In this document: piece after piece, positions 30,692 through 39,755 of the stretch
Layout: each line of letters starts with the position of its first letter
How positions within the stretch are numbered: the first letter of the stretch is position 1
Source of the DNA: Kitasatospora mediocidica KCTC 9733
Lineage (GTDB): Bacteria > Actinomycetota > Actinomycetes > Streptomycetales > Streptomycetaceae
Direction of reading: 5' to 3'
DNA: 64,000 nt
Assembly (NCBI RefSeq): GCF_000744225.1
Contig: NZ_JQLN01000004.1
Location: forward strand, 434,001 to 498,000
Position numbers and translations under genes: made by a program
The notes under the pieces: generated by a model
What the model was told of the DNA's origin: nothing
Databases searched by the model: none
The model's input: only the letters and a program-made list of their open reading frames with translations

Positions 30692-33600
30692 AGATGCGCC
30701 GGGGAGTCGGGCGAACCGTCCGGGAGCACCCGCAGGATGCCCCACATGCCGGCCTCGACGAATCCCATCCGCGCGTCGGAGAACAGGTAGTCCCCCGTGT
30801 AGCCGTGATCGGCGCCCGCCTTGCCGATCCGCGCGTCGATGGTCTCGCCGGCGGTGACGGTGCGGGCCGTCATCAGTTGGGACCCTTGGAGCAGCGGGTC
30901 CATCGGGAAGGTGTGACCACTGACCGTGAACGAGTGCAGCTGGTCGGAGGCCCCGACACCGACCCGGAAGACCACCGGGTCACCGCTGTTGGCCCGGAAC
31001 ACCGGGGTGTGCGGATCGCCGTACGGGGTCGAGCTGAACGCGGTGCCGTAGGACCCGATGACCGTCGCCTTCGTGAAGTCGTTGATGTTGGCGGTCAGGC
31101 CCAGCCGCGTGGTCAGCGGCGCGCTGTGGTAGTTGAAATCGCTGTACCCCTTGTCGTAGGAGCCCGGGTTCCCGGACGTTCCCGGCGGCGCGCCGGGGAC
31201 CGGAGCGGGTGCCACGTTGAACGAGAAGGGGCTGTTGACGCCGTTGCCGGCGACCTCCTCGTCGTAGGGCAGGATCCCGCGCCCGAACTGCTGGTCGGTG
31301 GTCTGCATGGTCAGCGCGAACTCCCGGAACCGGGGCTGCCCCGGCGCCCGGATGATCGCCTCGGTGCTGGTCGCGGTGGTCCCCAGCGGGGCACCGGTCT
31401 CACTGTCCGACCAGGTCGCGCCGCGCGGCTCCACGATCATCATGCCGTAGGCCCCGTGGCGCAGTGAGGCCACGCTGCCCAGGTTCTGGAACAGCGAGGT
31501 GCCCAGCGCCTGGTCCGCGTAGTAGGTGTATCCGACGGTCCCTCCGGCACCGACCGTGGAGTCCGGGTTGAGGCCGATCGCGCTGCCCGCCGAGAGCTGC
31601 TGGTTGTGCGTCAGCTTGGCGAGGTCGAGGCCGGCCCGGACGCCGCCGTAGAGCGAGCCCGGCGAGACCTGGTTGTGCAGGGTCAGGCTGACGCAGTCGC
31701 CCTGGTCGACCCGGAGCACCAGCGGCTCCACCGGTTTGGTCCCGGCCTTCATCGCTGCCACGTCCGAGGTCAGCGCGTAGACCACGCCACCGGTGTCCGA
31801 GTAGGGCTCGGTCGGCAGCGGCTGGTCGAACAGCGAGACGTCGTAGTGGATCGGCCGGGCACCCGAGGGACACGGGTTCGCCGTGGAGGTGACCACGTCG
31901 GTGTTGACCGAGCCGTCCGCCCGGTAGGCCGACGCGGGGGCGGGCCCGGGATTGCGCTGGGTGTTCCCGGTCGCGGCGCTCTGCCGCGGGAAGCCCTGCG
32001 GGTCGGTGGGCGCCGGGTGGGCCGGCAGTGGCAGCAGGTCGCTCTGCGGACTGCCGTAGACCCGGAAGATGCCCCACGCTCCGCTCTCCAGCGCGAAGGT
32101 GCGGGTGCTGTAGTAGAGGTAGTCACCCGGACTGTGCGAGGGACCGCCGGCACCGCCGTCCAACACGTAGTCGTACCGCTCGGACATGCCGACGGTGGCC
32201 GTGTCGGACAACTGACTGCCCGGACTGAAGCGTTCCAGCCGGAACCGGTGGCCCTGGATGCGCAGCGCCTCGGCGCGGTCGCTCAGGCCGATGGTCCGGA
32301 TCACCACCGGGTCGCCCGCGTAGGCACGCAGCAGCGGGGTCATCGGGTCGCCGTACTTCACCGAGGAGAAGACGTACGGGTCCACGGTCGTCACGGTCGC
32401 CTTGGCCGTGCTCACATCGGGCGAGCCGGGGACGTCCTGGTCGTTGACGAAGGCGTTGCGGCAGCGTTCGCCGTTGAACTCCTGGCGCTGGTCGGTGGTT
32501 TTCGGGTCGGTGGGGGTCTGCCCCGGTGGTGTTCGTTCCCCGAGAGGTGCCGCTCTCAGGTTGATGGAGCCCTCCTCGCACTCCTGGCCGTTGTTGAAGG
32601 GGATCAGGTCGGTCCCCGGTTGGGTGCCGGACAGTTCGCTTCGGCCTCTTCGGCCGTTGTGCAGGAACAGCATGAACTCACGGAAGGAGCCGCTCTCGCC
32701 GGTCCCGACCGAGCCGTCGTTGTTGATGATGTCGACGTTGGTACCGCTGCGCACCGGCGCGCCGGTCACCGGGTCGCGGTAGGTCGAGCCCTTCGGCTCG
32801 ATGATCAGGGCGCCGAAGAGGCCGTGCGCCCAGGAGGTGACGCCGTTCACGTGGTCGTGCCAGAAGACGGTGCCGGAGTCGACGTCCGCGAACCAGCGGT
32901 ACTGCACGAACTCCGTGGTGACCGGCTCACCCTGGGCGTGACTGTTGGTCAGCGCCTTGTCGAAGGTGAGCTGGTTGCCGTTGATCGCCGTGATGGTCCG
33001 GATCTCCACGTCGGTCCGGCCCACGCCGATCCCGATCGAGACGCCCGGGCGCAGCTCGCCCACCGTGTTCACGGTGACCTTGTCCGGTGCGTCCGAGGAA
33101 CTCAGCGTGCGGCCCTCGCGGGTGTCGCTGAAGACCGACTGCTCGAAGGCGAAGCCGGTGATCACGCCGTCGGAGGCCAGCGGGTCGAACTGCACGAAGT
33201 GGGTGTGCATGTTGACCTTGGCCTGGACGGTCGGATTCAGCTCGCTGCCGAAGATCACGCCCACGCAGTCGCCGACGTTGGCCCGGATGGTCAACGGGTC
33301 GGCGGGCTTGGTGCCGGCGAGTACTCCGGCCTTGTCCTCGTTCAGGACGTACAACTCACCGTTGGTGTCGGTCTCCCGGGCGGTCTCCTTGATCGGCAGG
33401 GTGACGGCGGTCGTGTTGTACTGCCGCACCGGTGCCTGGGAGGGGCAGATCGCGCCGGGGTTCTGGGCCGTCGCGGTCTCCCCCAGGTAGGGCGCACCCG
33501 AGTGGCCTCCGGGGGCGAAGGGTGGTCGCATCCCGAGATGAGGTTTCAGCAGTGGGTAGGCGGGCTTTCCGGTGTCCGGGTTGAACATGATCGTCGGACG

Positions 33601-36033
33601 TGAACCCGGTGCGGCGGAGCGGTAGTTCGCCCAGACCGACGAGGTCTCCGGCTCGCCCAGGTAGACCGGTTTCTGGGCGCTGCCGCCCTTCTGCCAATCC
33701 CAGACGGTGGCGTCGTCCGGGTCGGAGCCGGTCGCGGTGGTCCAGCGGGTGCCCTGCGGCGGCAGATAGCCCTCGACCAGCTTCTCCAGGGCGACCTGGG
33801 TCTTCTGGTCGGTCAGGTCGGCCTGGAGCACCACCGTCTTGCCCTGGATCACCTTGCCCAGCAGGCCGGCCGAGTCCACCGCGGCCGGTGCCTGGGCATT
33901 GCCGGGCAGCGGCGCGAGATCGGGTTGTCGGGTGTCGAAGACCCGCCAGATCCCCCACATGCCCGCGATGTAGTGCTGCGAGATGTGGCAGTGGAAGAGG
34001 TAGTCGCCCGGTGCCTGCTGGCAGCCGCCCGCGCCGCACTCGTGGTCCAGCGTGTACGACTCGCCCGGGCTGACGGTCTGCGAGTCGAGGTCGATGGACT
34101 GCATGCCGGGATCGGGCGTCTTGCGCAGGCCGACCGTGCTGGCGCTCTGGTCCACGCCCGGGTTCTGCGCCCAGCGGGTGCCGCCGCCGTGCAGGTGGTG
34201 CACGTGCAGCTGGCCCACGCCGGTGTTCATCAGCCGGGTCTTGGTGGCTTCACCCAGGTACGAGCGCGGCATCGGGGTCGCCGGGTCGCCGTAGGTGTAC
34301 GAGCTGTAGCCCAGCGACTCGTTGGCCTTCTGGGCATCCTGCCCGCGCGGGGCCTCCAGCTGGAGCCTGCGGTAGAACGGCTCGCTGCGGTAGTTGATCG
34401 CCCAGGCGCCCGGACGGTAGGTGTCGGTGCCACCGCCGCCCTCCTCCGGCGTGGACGCGGTCGGCGGGCGTACGTCGATCATCGGCAGCGGCCGGCCGTA
34501 CTGCACCTGGTCGCCCACCGGTACGCCGGGGTCGCCGCCGATCGGGATGCCCGTGGTGTTCTCCCGCAGCGGTCGGCGCAGGTTGAAGTCCTCGTCGCCG
34601 ATCTCGTGGTACATCAGGGTGAACTCACGGAAGGTCGGACTGGTCCGGGGCTGGATCATCGCCTCCCAGTTGCTCCAGCCGTTGTCCCAGGTCTTCTCCG
34701 CACCGCTCATCGGGTCGAACCAGCGGGAACCGGCGGTCTCCGCGATCAGCGAGCCGAAGAGGCCGTGGTAGGTGAGCTGCTGGGAGTCGCCGCCACTGCG
34801 GAAGACCTTGCCGCCCTCGCCCATCGCGGGGTCGAGGTAGTAGCGGTACTGCTTGGTCTCGCCGGGCGCCGCCATCACCGAGGTGGGGTTGTCGCCGACC
34901 GCCTGGCCGCCGTCCCCGCGAGCCGCGTCGTACGCGACGCCAGCCATGTCGACCGAGACCGAGGGCAGGCCGCCCGGCTGCACGATGGGCGGGTTGCCGA
35001 GCTCGCCGCCGCGCACCGGCTGGGTGATCTTGTTGGTCAGGTTGATGACCACGCACTCGCCGAGGCGGGCCCGCATCACCAGCGGCTGCATCGGGTCCTC
35101 ACCGAGGCCGATCGAGACCTTGGCCGCGGTCGGGTCGTCCTTGGGCAGCGAGGACGCGCGTTCCAGCGCGGCCTCCTGGTCCCGGACGGCCTGCAGACGG
35201 GAGTTCAGTACGTACATGTACCCGTACGGGTCGTGGTCACCGAACCGGTCGACCACCAGGTCGATGTCGATGGCACTGATGTCGAACACCCGCTGCGGAG
35301 CGGTGGCACAGTCACCGTACGAACGGTGCAGGTCGTTCGCTCCGGCCAGCGCCTCGTTCGGCAGCAGCAGACCGGCGACCACCAGGCCCACCACCGCCGT
35401 ACGCGGCCCGAAGGCCCTGCGGCGCGAACGCCCGCTCAGCGGCGGGCCGTGGACCGCGGCCGCTGCCGGGACGTGCTCCGGGGTCGGCCGGGCAGCCGCC
35501 CGGGAGAACACCCGACCGGCCGCCAGCCCCACGACGAGCGCGACCAGCAGGGCCAGTTCGAGCTGCGTCGCCTGGCTGACGCCGTACCGCAGCAGGCCCA
35601 CCGGGTCGGTGCTGTACAGCTCGGGCACACCGCTCAGGTCCCCCGAGGAACCCAGGACGGAACGGGCAGCGGCCTGCACCACACTCACCGGCACCATCAC
35701 CGCGGTGAAGGCCAGCGCCAGCACCGAGCCGCGCAGCAGCTCGCCCGGCACCCCGCGCCGGACCGGCAGCCGGCGCAGCGCGGCGCCGGACAGCCGGACG
35801 GCGGCGCCTGCGGCCGGCAGGGCCAGCAGGAAGTCGACGGCGGCGGCCGGGCCGGTGCTCCACCCGCCGGCACCGCCGGGGACGGCCCAGCACTGCCAGG
35901 CCACGGTACTCGCGGCCAGCAGGAGGACCAACAGGAACTCGGCCCGGAACTCCGGGACCGCTCTCTCTTGCGGTGGGCCGTCGGCCCACTCACGCGCCGG
36001 GCCTCTCAGGGCCTCGGCGGACGGCTCGCGCAT
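30688..36033 (-). CDS. Giant membrane-anchored multicopper oxidase
   Basis: A 1,781-residue protein. Five hydrophobic helices occupy residues 33-50, 64-82, 101-123, 157-175 and 212-231, the last resembling a signal peptide (ALA-GAN). The rest is a string of cupredoxin-like repeats. Copper-ligand motifs include HVHHLHGGG (about 611), HCHISQHYIAGMWG (about 684, a type 1/type 3 signature), HTHFVQFD (about 943) and FWHDHVNG (about 1059). Size and the FWHDH...GLFGALIIEPKG pattern recall the very large manganese-oxidising-type multicopper oxidases (MofA, MnxG) rather than laccases; Mn(II), Fe(II), Cu(I) or organics are all possible substrates. Start: ATG 8 bases after AAGGAGGT; an upstream in-frame ATG at 36102 lacks this. 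It lies between the Met-containing anchor gene and the CopC-CopD fusion. Confidence 0.88.
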   Translation of the reverse strand: MREPSAEALRGPAREWADGPPQERAVPEFRAEFLLVLLLAASTVAWQCWAVPGGAGGWSTGPAAAVDFLLALPAAGAAVRLSGAALRRLPVRRGVPGELLRGSVLALAFTAVMVPVSVVQAAARSVLGSSGDLSGVPELYSTDPVGLLRYGVSQATQLELALLVALVVGLAAGRVFSRAAARPTPEHVPAAAAVHGPPLSGRSRRRAFGPRTAVVGLVVAGLLLPNEALAGANDLHRSYGDCATAPQRVFDISAIDIDLVVDRFGDHDPYGYMYVLNSRLQAVRDQEAALERASSLPKDDPTAAKVSIGLGEDPMQPLVMRARLGECVVINLTNKITQPVRGGELGNPPIVQPGGLPSVSVDMAGVAYDAARGDGGQAVGDNPTSVMAAPGETKQYRYYLDPAMGEGGKVFRSGGDSQQLTYHGLFGSLIAETAGSRWFDPMSGAEKTWDNGWSNWEAMIQPRTSPTFREFTLMYHEIGDEDFNLRRPLRENTTGIPIGGDPGVPVGDQVQYGRPLPMIDVRPPTASTPEEGGGGTDTYRPGAWAINYRSEPFYRRLQLEAPRGQDAQKANESLGYSSYTYGDPATPMPRSYLGEATKTRLMNTGVGQLHVHHLHGGGTRWAQNPGVDQSASTVGLRKTPDPGMQSIDLDSQTVSPGESYTLDHECGAGGCQQAPGDYLFHCHISQHYIAGMWGIWRVFDTRQPDLAPLPGNAQAPAAVDSAGLLGKVIQGKTVVLQADLTDQKTQVALEKLVEGYLPPQGTRWTTATGSDPDDATVWDWQKGGSAQKPVYLGEPETSSVWANYRSAAPGSRPTIMFNPDTGKPAYPLLKPHLGMRPPFAPGGHSGAPYLGETATAQNPGAICPSQAPVRQYNTTAVTLPIKETARETDTNGELYVLNEDKAGVLAGTKPADPLTIRANVGDCVGVIFGSELNPTVQAKVNMHTHFVQFDPLASDGVITGFAFEQSVFSDTREGRTLSSSDAPDKVTVNTVGELRPGVSIGIGVGRTDVEIRTITAINGNQLTFDKALTNSHAQGEPVTTEFVQYRWFADVDSGTVFWHDHVNGVTSWAHGLFGALIIEPKGSTYRDPVTGAPVRSGTNVDIINNDGSVGTGESGSFREFMLFLHNGRRGRSELSGTQPGTDLIPFNNGQECEEGSINLRAAPLGERTPPGQTPTDPKTTDQRQEFNGERCRNAFVNDQDVPGSPDVSTAKATVTTVDPYVFSSVKYGDPMTPLLRAYAGDPVVIRTIGLSDRAEALRIQGHRFRLERFSPGSQLSDTATVGMSERYDYVLDGGAGGPSHSPGDYLYYSTRTFALESGAWGIFRVYGSPQSDLLPLPAHPAPTDPQGFPRQSAATGNTQRNPGPAPASAYRADGSVNTDVVTSTANPCPSGARPIHYDVSLFDQPLPTEPYSDTGGVVYALTSDVAAMKAGTKPVEPLVLRVDQGDCVSLTLHNQVSPGSLYGGVRAGLDLAKLTHNQQLSAGSAIGLNPDSTVGAGGTVGYTYYADQALGTSLFQNLGSVASLRHGAYGMMIVEPRGATWSDSETGAPLGTTATSTEAIIRAPGQPRFREFALTMQTTDQQFGRGILPYDEEVAGNGVNSPFSFNVAPAPVPGAPPGTSGNPGSYDKGYSDFNYHSAPLTTRLGLTANINDFTKATVIGSYGTAFSSTPYGDPHTPVFRANSGDPVVFRVGVGASDQLHSFTVSGHTFPMDPLLQGSQLMTARTVTAGETIDARIGKAGADHGYTGDYLFSDARMGFVEAGMWGILRVLPDGSPDSPAHL

Positions 36034-36098
36034 GGCGAGACCTCCTTCTGGTGTGCCGCCGGACCACAGCGGCACCCGGCGGGAGAAAAGGTGCGGAC

Positions 36099-36824
36099 TC
36101 ACATACCGGGCATCGACTGGGGGTCGCCCGGTGTACCGGTCACCGACAGGAGCAGCCGCCGCGTCTGCCCACCGCGTTTCCAGAGCAGGTAGAGCGGCGG
36201 GTCACCGGCCCCGGGGGGCGGCGTGTCGAAGTAGACGACGCCCCGCACGGCGTTGTGCGGAGCCAGCTGGGCCAGCCCGCCGAAGGTGTCGGAGTGGGCC
36301 GTGCGAGGTCCGCCGGCCTTGCCACCACCGAGCTGGAACTCCTGCGAGACACCGAAGTCCAGCGGCCCGCCGCCGGTGTTCTCCAGCGTCAGCGGAACGC
36401 CCAGCCGCACCTCGCCGGCCGCCGGAGCCCCGGGCATCATCTGCGCGGGCATCTGATAGCCGCCCTGCGAGTCGTCGAGCGAGCCGTCGGGCGAAACGCC
36501 CGCGGATCCGTCGGACGAACCGTCGGACGATCCGTCAGGCGAACCGTCGGACGGATCGCCGGACGAGGGGTCGGGGCTCATGGCCGACTGGTCCATCGCC
36601 TCCCACGCCGCCGCCTGAGGCAGCGCGTCGAGCCCGTTGAGCGTCGCCGAACGCGTCGGCAGCGCCAGAGCGGCAGCCACGTGACGGCGCCACAGGACCA
36701 CCCCGGTGGCCGTCGTGGCCACCGCCACCACCACGAGGCAGATACTGATGCACCGGGCCAACCAGGTGCTCAGCCGCGGGTTGGACGCCTTGCCGGCGCC
36801 ACGCTCTCCGAATCGCCACAGCAT
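36099..36824 (-). CDS. Membrane-anchored extracytoplasmic protein with SDG repeats and Met cluster
   Basis: The 241-residue product is not assignable to a named family with confidence. It has a short basic N-terminus, one membrane helix (about 27-46), a spacer of Ser/Asp/Gly/Pro repeats (GSSDGSSDGS region, about 80-118), a Met-rich patch (YQMPAQMMPG, about 121-130) and a beta-rich domain with LTLENTGGGPLDFGVS, ending in SMPGM. Met-rich patches bind Cu(I) in several copper chaperones, and the gene is first in the operon with the multicopper oxidase (65-base gap), so a role delivering copper to the oxidase is a reasonable inference. The beta domain resembles DUF4352-type extracellular domains. 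The 139 bases upstream should hold the operon promoter; no consensus was recognised. Confidence 0.75.
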   Translation of the reverse strand: MLWRFGERGAGKASNPRLSTWLARCISICLVVVAVATTATGVVLWRRHVAAALALPTRSATLNGLDALPQAAAWEAMDQSAMSPDPSSGDPSDGSPDGSSDGSSDGSAGVSPDGSLDDSQGGYQMPAQMMPGAPAAGEVRLGVPLTLENTGGGPLDFGVSQEFQLGGGKAGGPRTAHSDTFGGLAQLAPHNAVRGVVYFDTPPPGAGDPPLYLLWKRGGQTRRLLLSVTGTPGDPQSMPGM

Positions 36825-36963
36825 CCCGCCCTGCCCCTCGCTCGTGGACCCGCCCCGATGCCAGCCTGCTCATCGGATGCTGTGAGAGTTCCACGGCGCC
36901 GGCCACCACCCGGTAATCGCCCGCTCATCCCCGTCAGGTGGCGGACGGGATGTGCCGGCCGGG

Positions 36964-38298
36964 TCAGCGGGAGTCTTCGGTGGCCGCCAGGCCGGCGCGG
37001 AGCAGTTGCCGGACCTGGGCCACGATGGTGGCGCGGTTCTGCTCGAACACCGGATCGGTGAGCTGCGTGCTGTCGTCGTCGGCCATCGTCAACACCGGCG
37101 TGTGCAGGTGGCCGGCCGGCAGCGAGGGGGCGAGTTCGTCGCGCAGCAGCGTGTCGCGGTAGGCGATCTCGTTGGACAGATAGCCCCCGCCGCCGCCCTC
37201 CACCGCGACCGAGCCGGGTGTGGGACCGTTCGGCGCCGTCACGGGAGCGGTGCCGCCGGCCGGGATCTCCAGCACGGGCAGATCGACGTTGACCGGGAAC
37301 GGCCCGGTGGGGGCGGCGGCCATCGCGTCCACCGGCAGGGTGGTGCGGGTGAACTCCGGGCCGGGCGCGACGCCGGGGAAGACCACGGGCGCCTGCGGGG
37401 TGCCGCCGCCCCAGACGTTGTCGTTGTCACCGTAGGAAGCGGGCACGTCGCGCCGCCGGCCGTTCCACACCTCCAGGTCGAACTTGCCCGGGCGGCCCTG
37501 GCTGATCGTGGTGACCATGTCGGCCTGCTGCGGGCCGGGCGCCAGGTGCGGGCGCAGCGCGTCCTCGGCGATGCCGGCGTCGAAGTCCGCGTAGCGCACC
37601 GGCAGGACGACGGACCGCACCTGCACCCGGGTGCCGTTCACGTCCAGGATCCGCCCGTCCAGGCTGAGCACGGCGGCGCCCGCGGGGTTGCCGATCCGGA
37701 TGTCCTGGTCGAGCGAGAACGGGTCGAATCCGGTCACGAAGAGCTTGCGGACGCCCGGTTCCGGCCGGAAGTCGCTGCTGGTGATGCCGCGCGAGGCGTA
37801 GTCGAGATCGTGCTCCAGCCCGGCGCGCTCGGCGTCCGAGAGGGCGAACCGGGGCGTCCACTGGCGCAGCGCGAGCGTCATGGTCAGCCGTGCCCAGTAG
37901 AGCGGGCGGTCGTCGTCGCCGGGCAGCGCGCCGGGGGCGGTCGGACGCGGGTCCCCGGCACGGCGCACCGCGGTCCGCCAGAGCAGCCGGCCCGAGGCGG
38001 CGACCGCGGCGCGGGCCCCGGCGGCGCTGTGCACCGAGCAGAGCGCGGCCGAGAAGCCGTCGGTGAGCTGGTCGAAGCCGCTCAACCTGAGCAGCTGGGC
38101 CGGGACGGCGGCCTGGCCGGTGCCGATCGAGCGGCTCAGCCGCTGCTCCTCGACGGTGCCGACGACGCTCGCGTCCCGGCAGCCGTGCGCGGGCGCGGGC
38201 ATCGGCGCGGCCGACGCGACGCCCGGCAGCGCGAGGCCTGCGGCGGCCACCGTCACGCAGGTCACGAAGTGGCTCAATCCCCTGGCGAGAGCACTCAT
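36964..38298 (-). CDS. Secreted pyroglutamyl-peptidase-I-like protein, Cys replaced by Ser
   Basis: A 444-residue exported protein: signal peptide MSALARGLSHFVTCVTVAAA ending near VASA (about residue 30), an Ala-rich helical region (40-170), then a peptidase C15-like fold from KLFVTGFDPFSLD (about 182). The family Glu can be placed in DLEVWNGRR and the His in GHLHTPV, but the segment that normally carries the nucleophilic Cys (...YxCN...) reads GGGYLSNEIAYRD, with Ser instead. It is therefore either inactive on pyroglutamyl peptides or uses Ser. The ATG at 38298 was chosen for the signal peptide; the frame is open 36 codons further upstream without signal-like sequence. It stands alone between the copper operon and a PfpI gene. 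Known C15 enzymes are cytosolic and about 215 residues, so this is an enlarged, secreted form. Confidence 0.82.
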   Translation of the reverse strand: MSALARGLSHFVTCVTVAAAGLALPGVASAAPMPAPAHGCRDASVVGTVEEQRLSRSIGTGQAAVPAQLLRLSGFDQLTDGFSAALCSVHSAAGARAAVAASGRLLWRTAVRRAGDPRPTAPGALPGDDDRPLYWARLTMTLALRQWTPRFALSDAERAGLEHDLDYASRGITSSDFRPEPGVRKLFVTGFDPFSLDQDIRIGNPAGAAVLSLDGRILDVNGTRVQVRSVVLPVRYADFDAGIAEDALRPHLAPGPQQADMVTTISQGRPGKFDLEVWNGRRRDVPASYGDNDNVWGGGTPQAPVVFPGVAPGPEFTRTTLPVDAMAAAPTGPFPVNVDLPVLEIPAGGTAPVTAPNGPTPGSVAVEGGGGGYLSNEIAYRDTLLRDELAPSLPAGHLHTPVLTMADDDSTQLTDPVFEQNRATIVAQVRQLLRAGLAATEDSR

Positions 38299-38487
38299 CT
38301 GCTGCTGACCCCCTGCTCGGCCGGCGCGCGCCGCGTGCCGGACCGGTAGCCGAATTCCGCCCGTACCCGGGCGCCCCGCGCAGCCTGGCATGGCAGCGTC
38401 AAACACCCGTGGTCCACTGTGCCGCCCACAGCGCCGCGCGGTACCGGTTTTCGGTGAATTCGTCAGCTCCGGTCCCCCCGGCCGGGG

Positions 38488-39234
38488 TCAGTCGCCCAGC
38501 AGCTCGATCAGCCGGCGGGAGAACAGATAGGCGTCGCCCGGCCAGCGGGCGGACAGGTAGCTGCCGTCCAGCACGGTGAAGGCGCCGCTGTCGTCGTCCG
38601 CGGTGCCCCGGCGCGAGAGGGTGAGCGGGCCGCGCTCGAAGTCGCGCTCGCCGGCCAGCGCCGCCCGTACCTCGGTCTCCACATAGGCGGGGTACGTCCG
38701 GTAGTACCGGCCCAGCCGCCAGGCGGTGGCCAGGTAGGCGGACCGCTCCATGTAGGCGGGCAGGCAGGTGGTGCGCCGGCCGTACAGCAGGCTGCGGCCG
38801 GTCGCCGGGTCCTGGGCCCGGGCCAGCACCAGGACGCCGTGGCAGATCGCGGCCACCGGCCGTCCGGTGGCCCAGAACGCGGCGACCTTGGCCTGCAACA
38901 GCTCCGAGCCCAGGTATTGGCGCATCGCGGGCGCGTGGCCGCCGGGCAGGAGCAGCGCGTCGAACTCGGCCGGGTCGAGGTCCGCCCAGGCCAGGGTGGC
39001 CCGGAACTCGGGCGCGACGACCAGCTGCGCGTAGCAGTCCTTGGCCTCGGGGGCCGCGCCGAGCTTGCCGAGGACGACGCCGGTCAGCAGCCGGGGGTCG
39101 GCGGCCGGTACGGTGCCGGCGGCCTCGGTGGCGAAGACCACCTGGTGGCCGGCCTCGGTCAGCAGCCGCCAGGGCACCGCGACCTCGGTCACGTCGAAGT
39201 CCCGGTCGGGCACGGGGATCAGGACTCTGGCCAC
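38488..39234 (-). CDS. PfpI/DJ-1 family (class I GATase-like) protein
   Basis: A 248-residue single-domain protein of the DJ-1/PfpI superfamily. The nucleophile elbow AAICHGV places the catalytic Cys at residue 131, and the LLPGGHAP loop (about 105-112) is the usual partner. Members include protein/nucleotide deglycase-like and chaperone-like hydratases and several of unknown role. The start is the GTG at 39234, 7 bases after AAGGTGG; no ATG is available near the N-terminal beta strand ARVLIPVPD. The upstream neighbour is a divergently transcribed small gene, so the 213-base gap carries two promoters. No link to the flanking operons is evident. Confidence 0.88.
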   Translation of the reverse strand: MARVLIPVPDRDFDVTEVAVPWRLLTEAGHQVVFATEAAGTVPAADPRLLTGVVLGKLGAAPEAKDCYAQLVVAPEFRATLAWADLDPAEFDALLLPGGHAPAMRQYLGSELLQAKVAAFWATGRPVAAICHGVLVLARAQDPATGRSLLYGRRTTCLPAYMERSAYLATAWRLGRYYRTYPAYVETEVRAALAGERDFERGPLTLSRRGTADDDSGAFTVLDGSYLSARWPGDAYLFSRRLIELLGD

Positions 39235-39447
39235 GAGGTCCACCTTCTTCTTGTGCTCCCGCGGGCGCCCGAACGGGCCCGGCGGCGCGTGCCGCGAGCC
39301 TACCGGCCGAAAATTCGCACCCTCCGCCGGGATGCGCACGGGCCGCCGCAGGCGCACGCTCGAACAGGGGACTGCCGGACGGGCCGCCCCCTCCGGCGCC
39401 GGGCAGGTCCCGGTCGCATCGCTGACCGACCGAGTTTGGAGTTCTGG

Positions 39448-39738
39448 ATGGCCGCCGACGCCTGGGAATCCTGGACCACGAAGAGCATCATCGCCGGCCC
39501 CGGCGGAGTCCTGACCGCTGAGGTCGGCGCCATCACGGGCGACCTGACCGTCCACACCACCTGGACGGGCACCGAGGCCATCATCACCGTCCAGTACACC
39601 GACGCCCTCGACTGGTACACCGTCCACGGCAGCCCGGTCCCCGCCACCGACGAGCACACCGCCCGGGAGATCCACCAGGCCATGGTGGTGGCCACCAAGG
39701 CCCGCGGCGAGGCCCGCGCCCCCGGGACGGCGACCTAG
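39448..39738 (+). CDS. Small hypothetical protein
   Basis: A 96-residue soluble protein, MAADAWESWTTKSII..., with a beta-rich N-terminal half (VLTAEVGAITGDLTVHTTW) and a C-terminal helix (TAREIHQAMVVATKARGE). No family was recognised; small proteins of this type are common in streptomycetes. The ATG follows TTGGAG by about 6 bases. It is divergent from the PfpI gene and convergent with the FAD oxidoreductase (17 bases between ends). Confidence 0.7.
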   Translation: MAADAWESWTTKSIIAGPGGVLTAEVGAITGDLTVHTTWTGTEAIITVQYTDALDWYTVHGSPVPATDEHTAREIHQAMVVATKARGEARAPGTAT

Positions 39739-39755
39739 TGCCGGGGCCCCCGGCA

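Noticed and set aside
38473..38487. A terminator at the CCCCGGCCGGGG palindrome after the PfpI gene
   Set aside because: The palindrome has no loop and touches the stop codon, so it is unlikely to form a useful hairpin.
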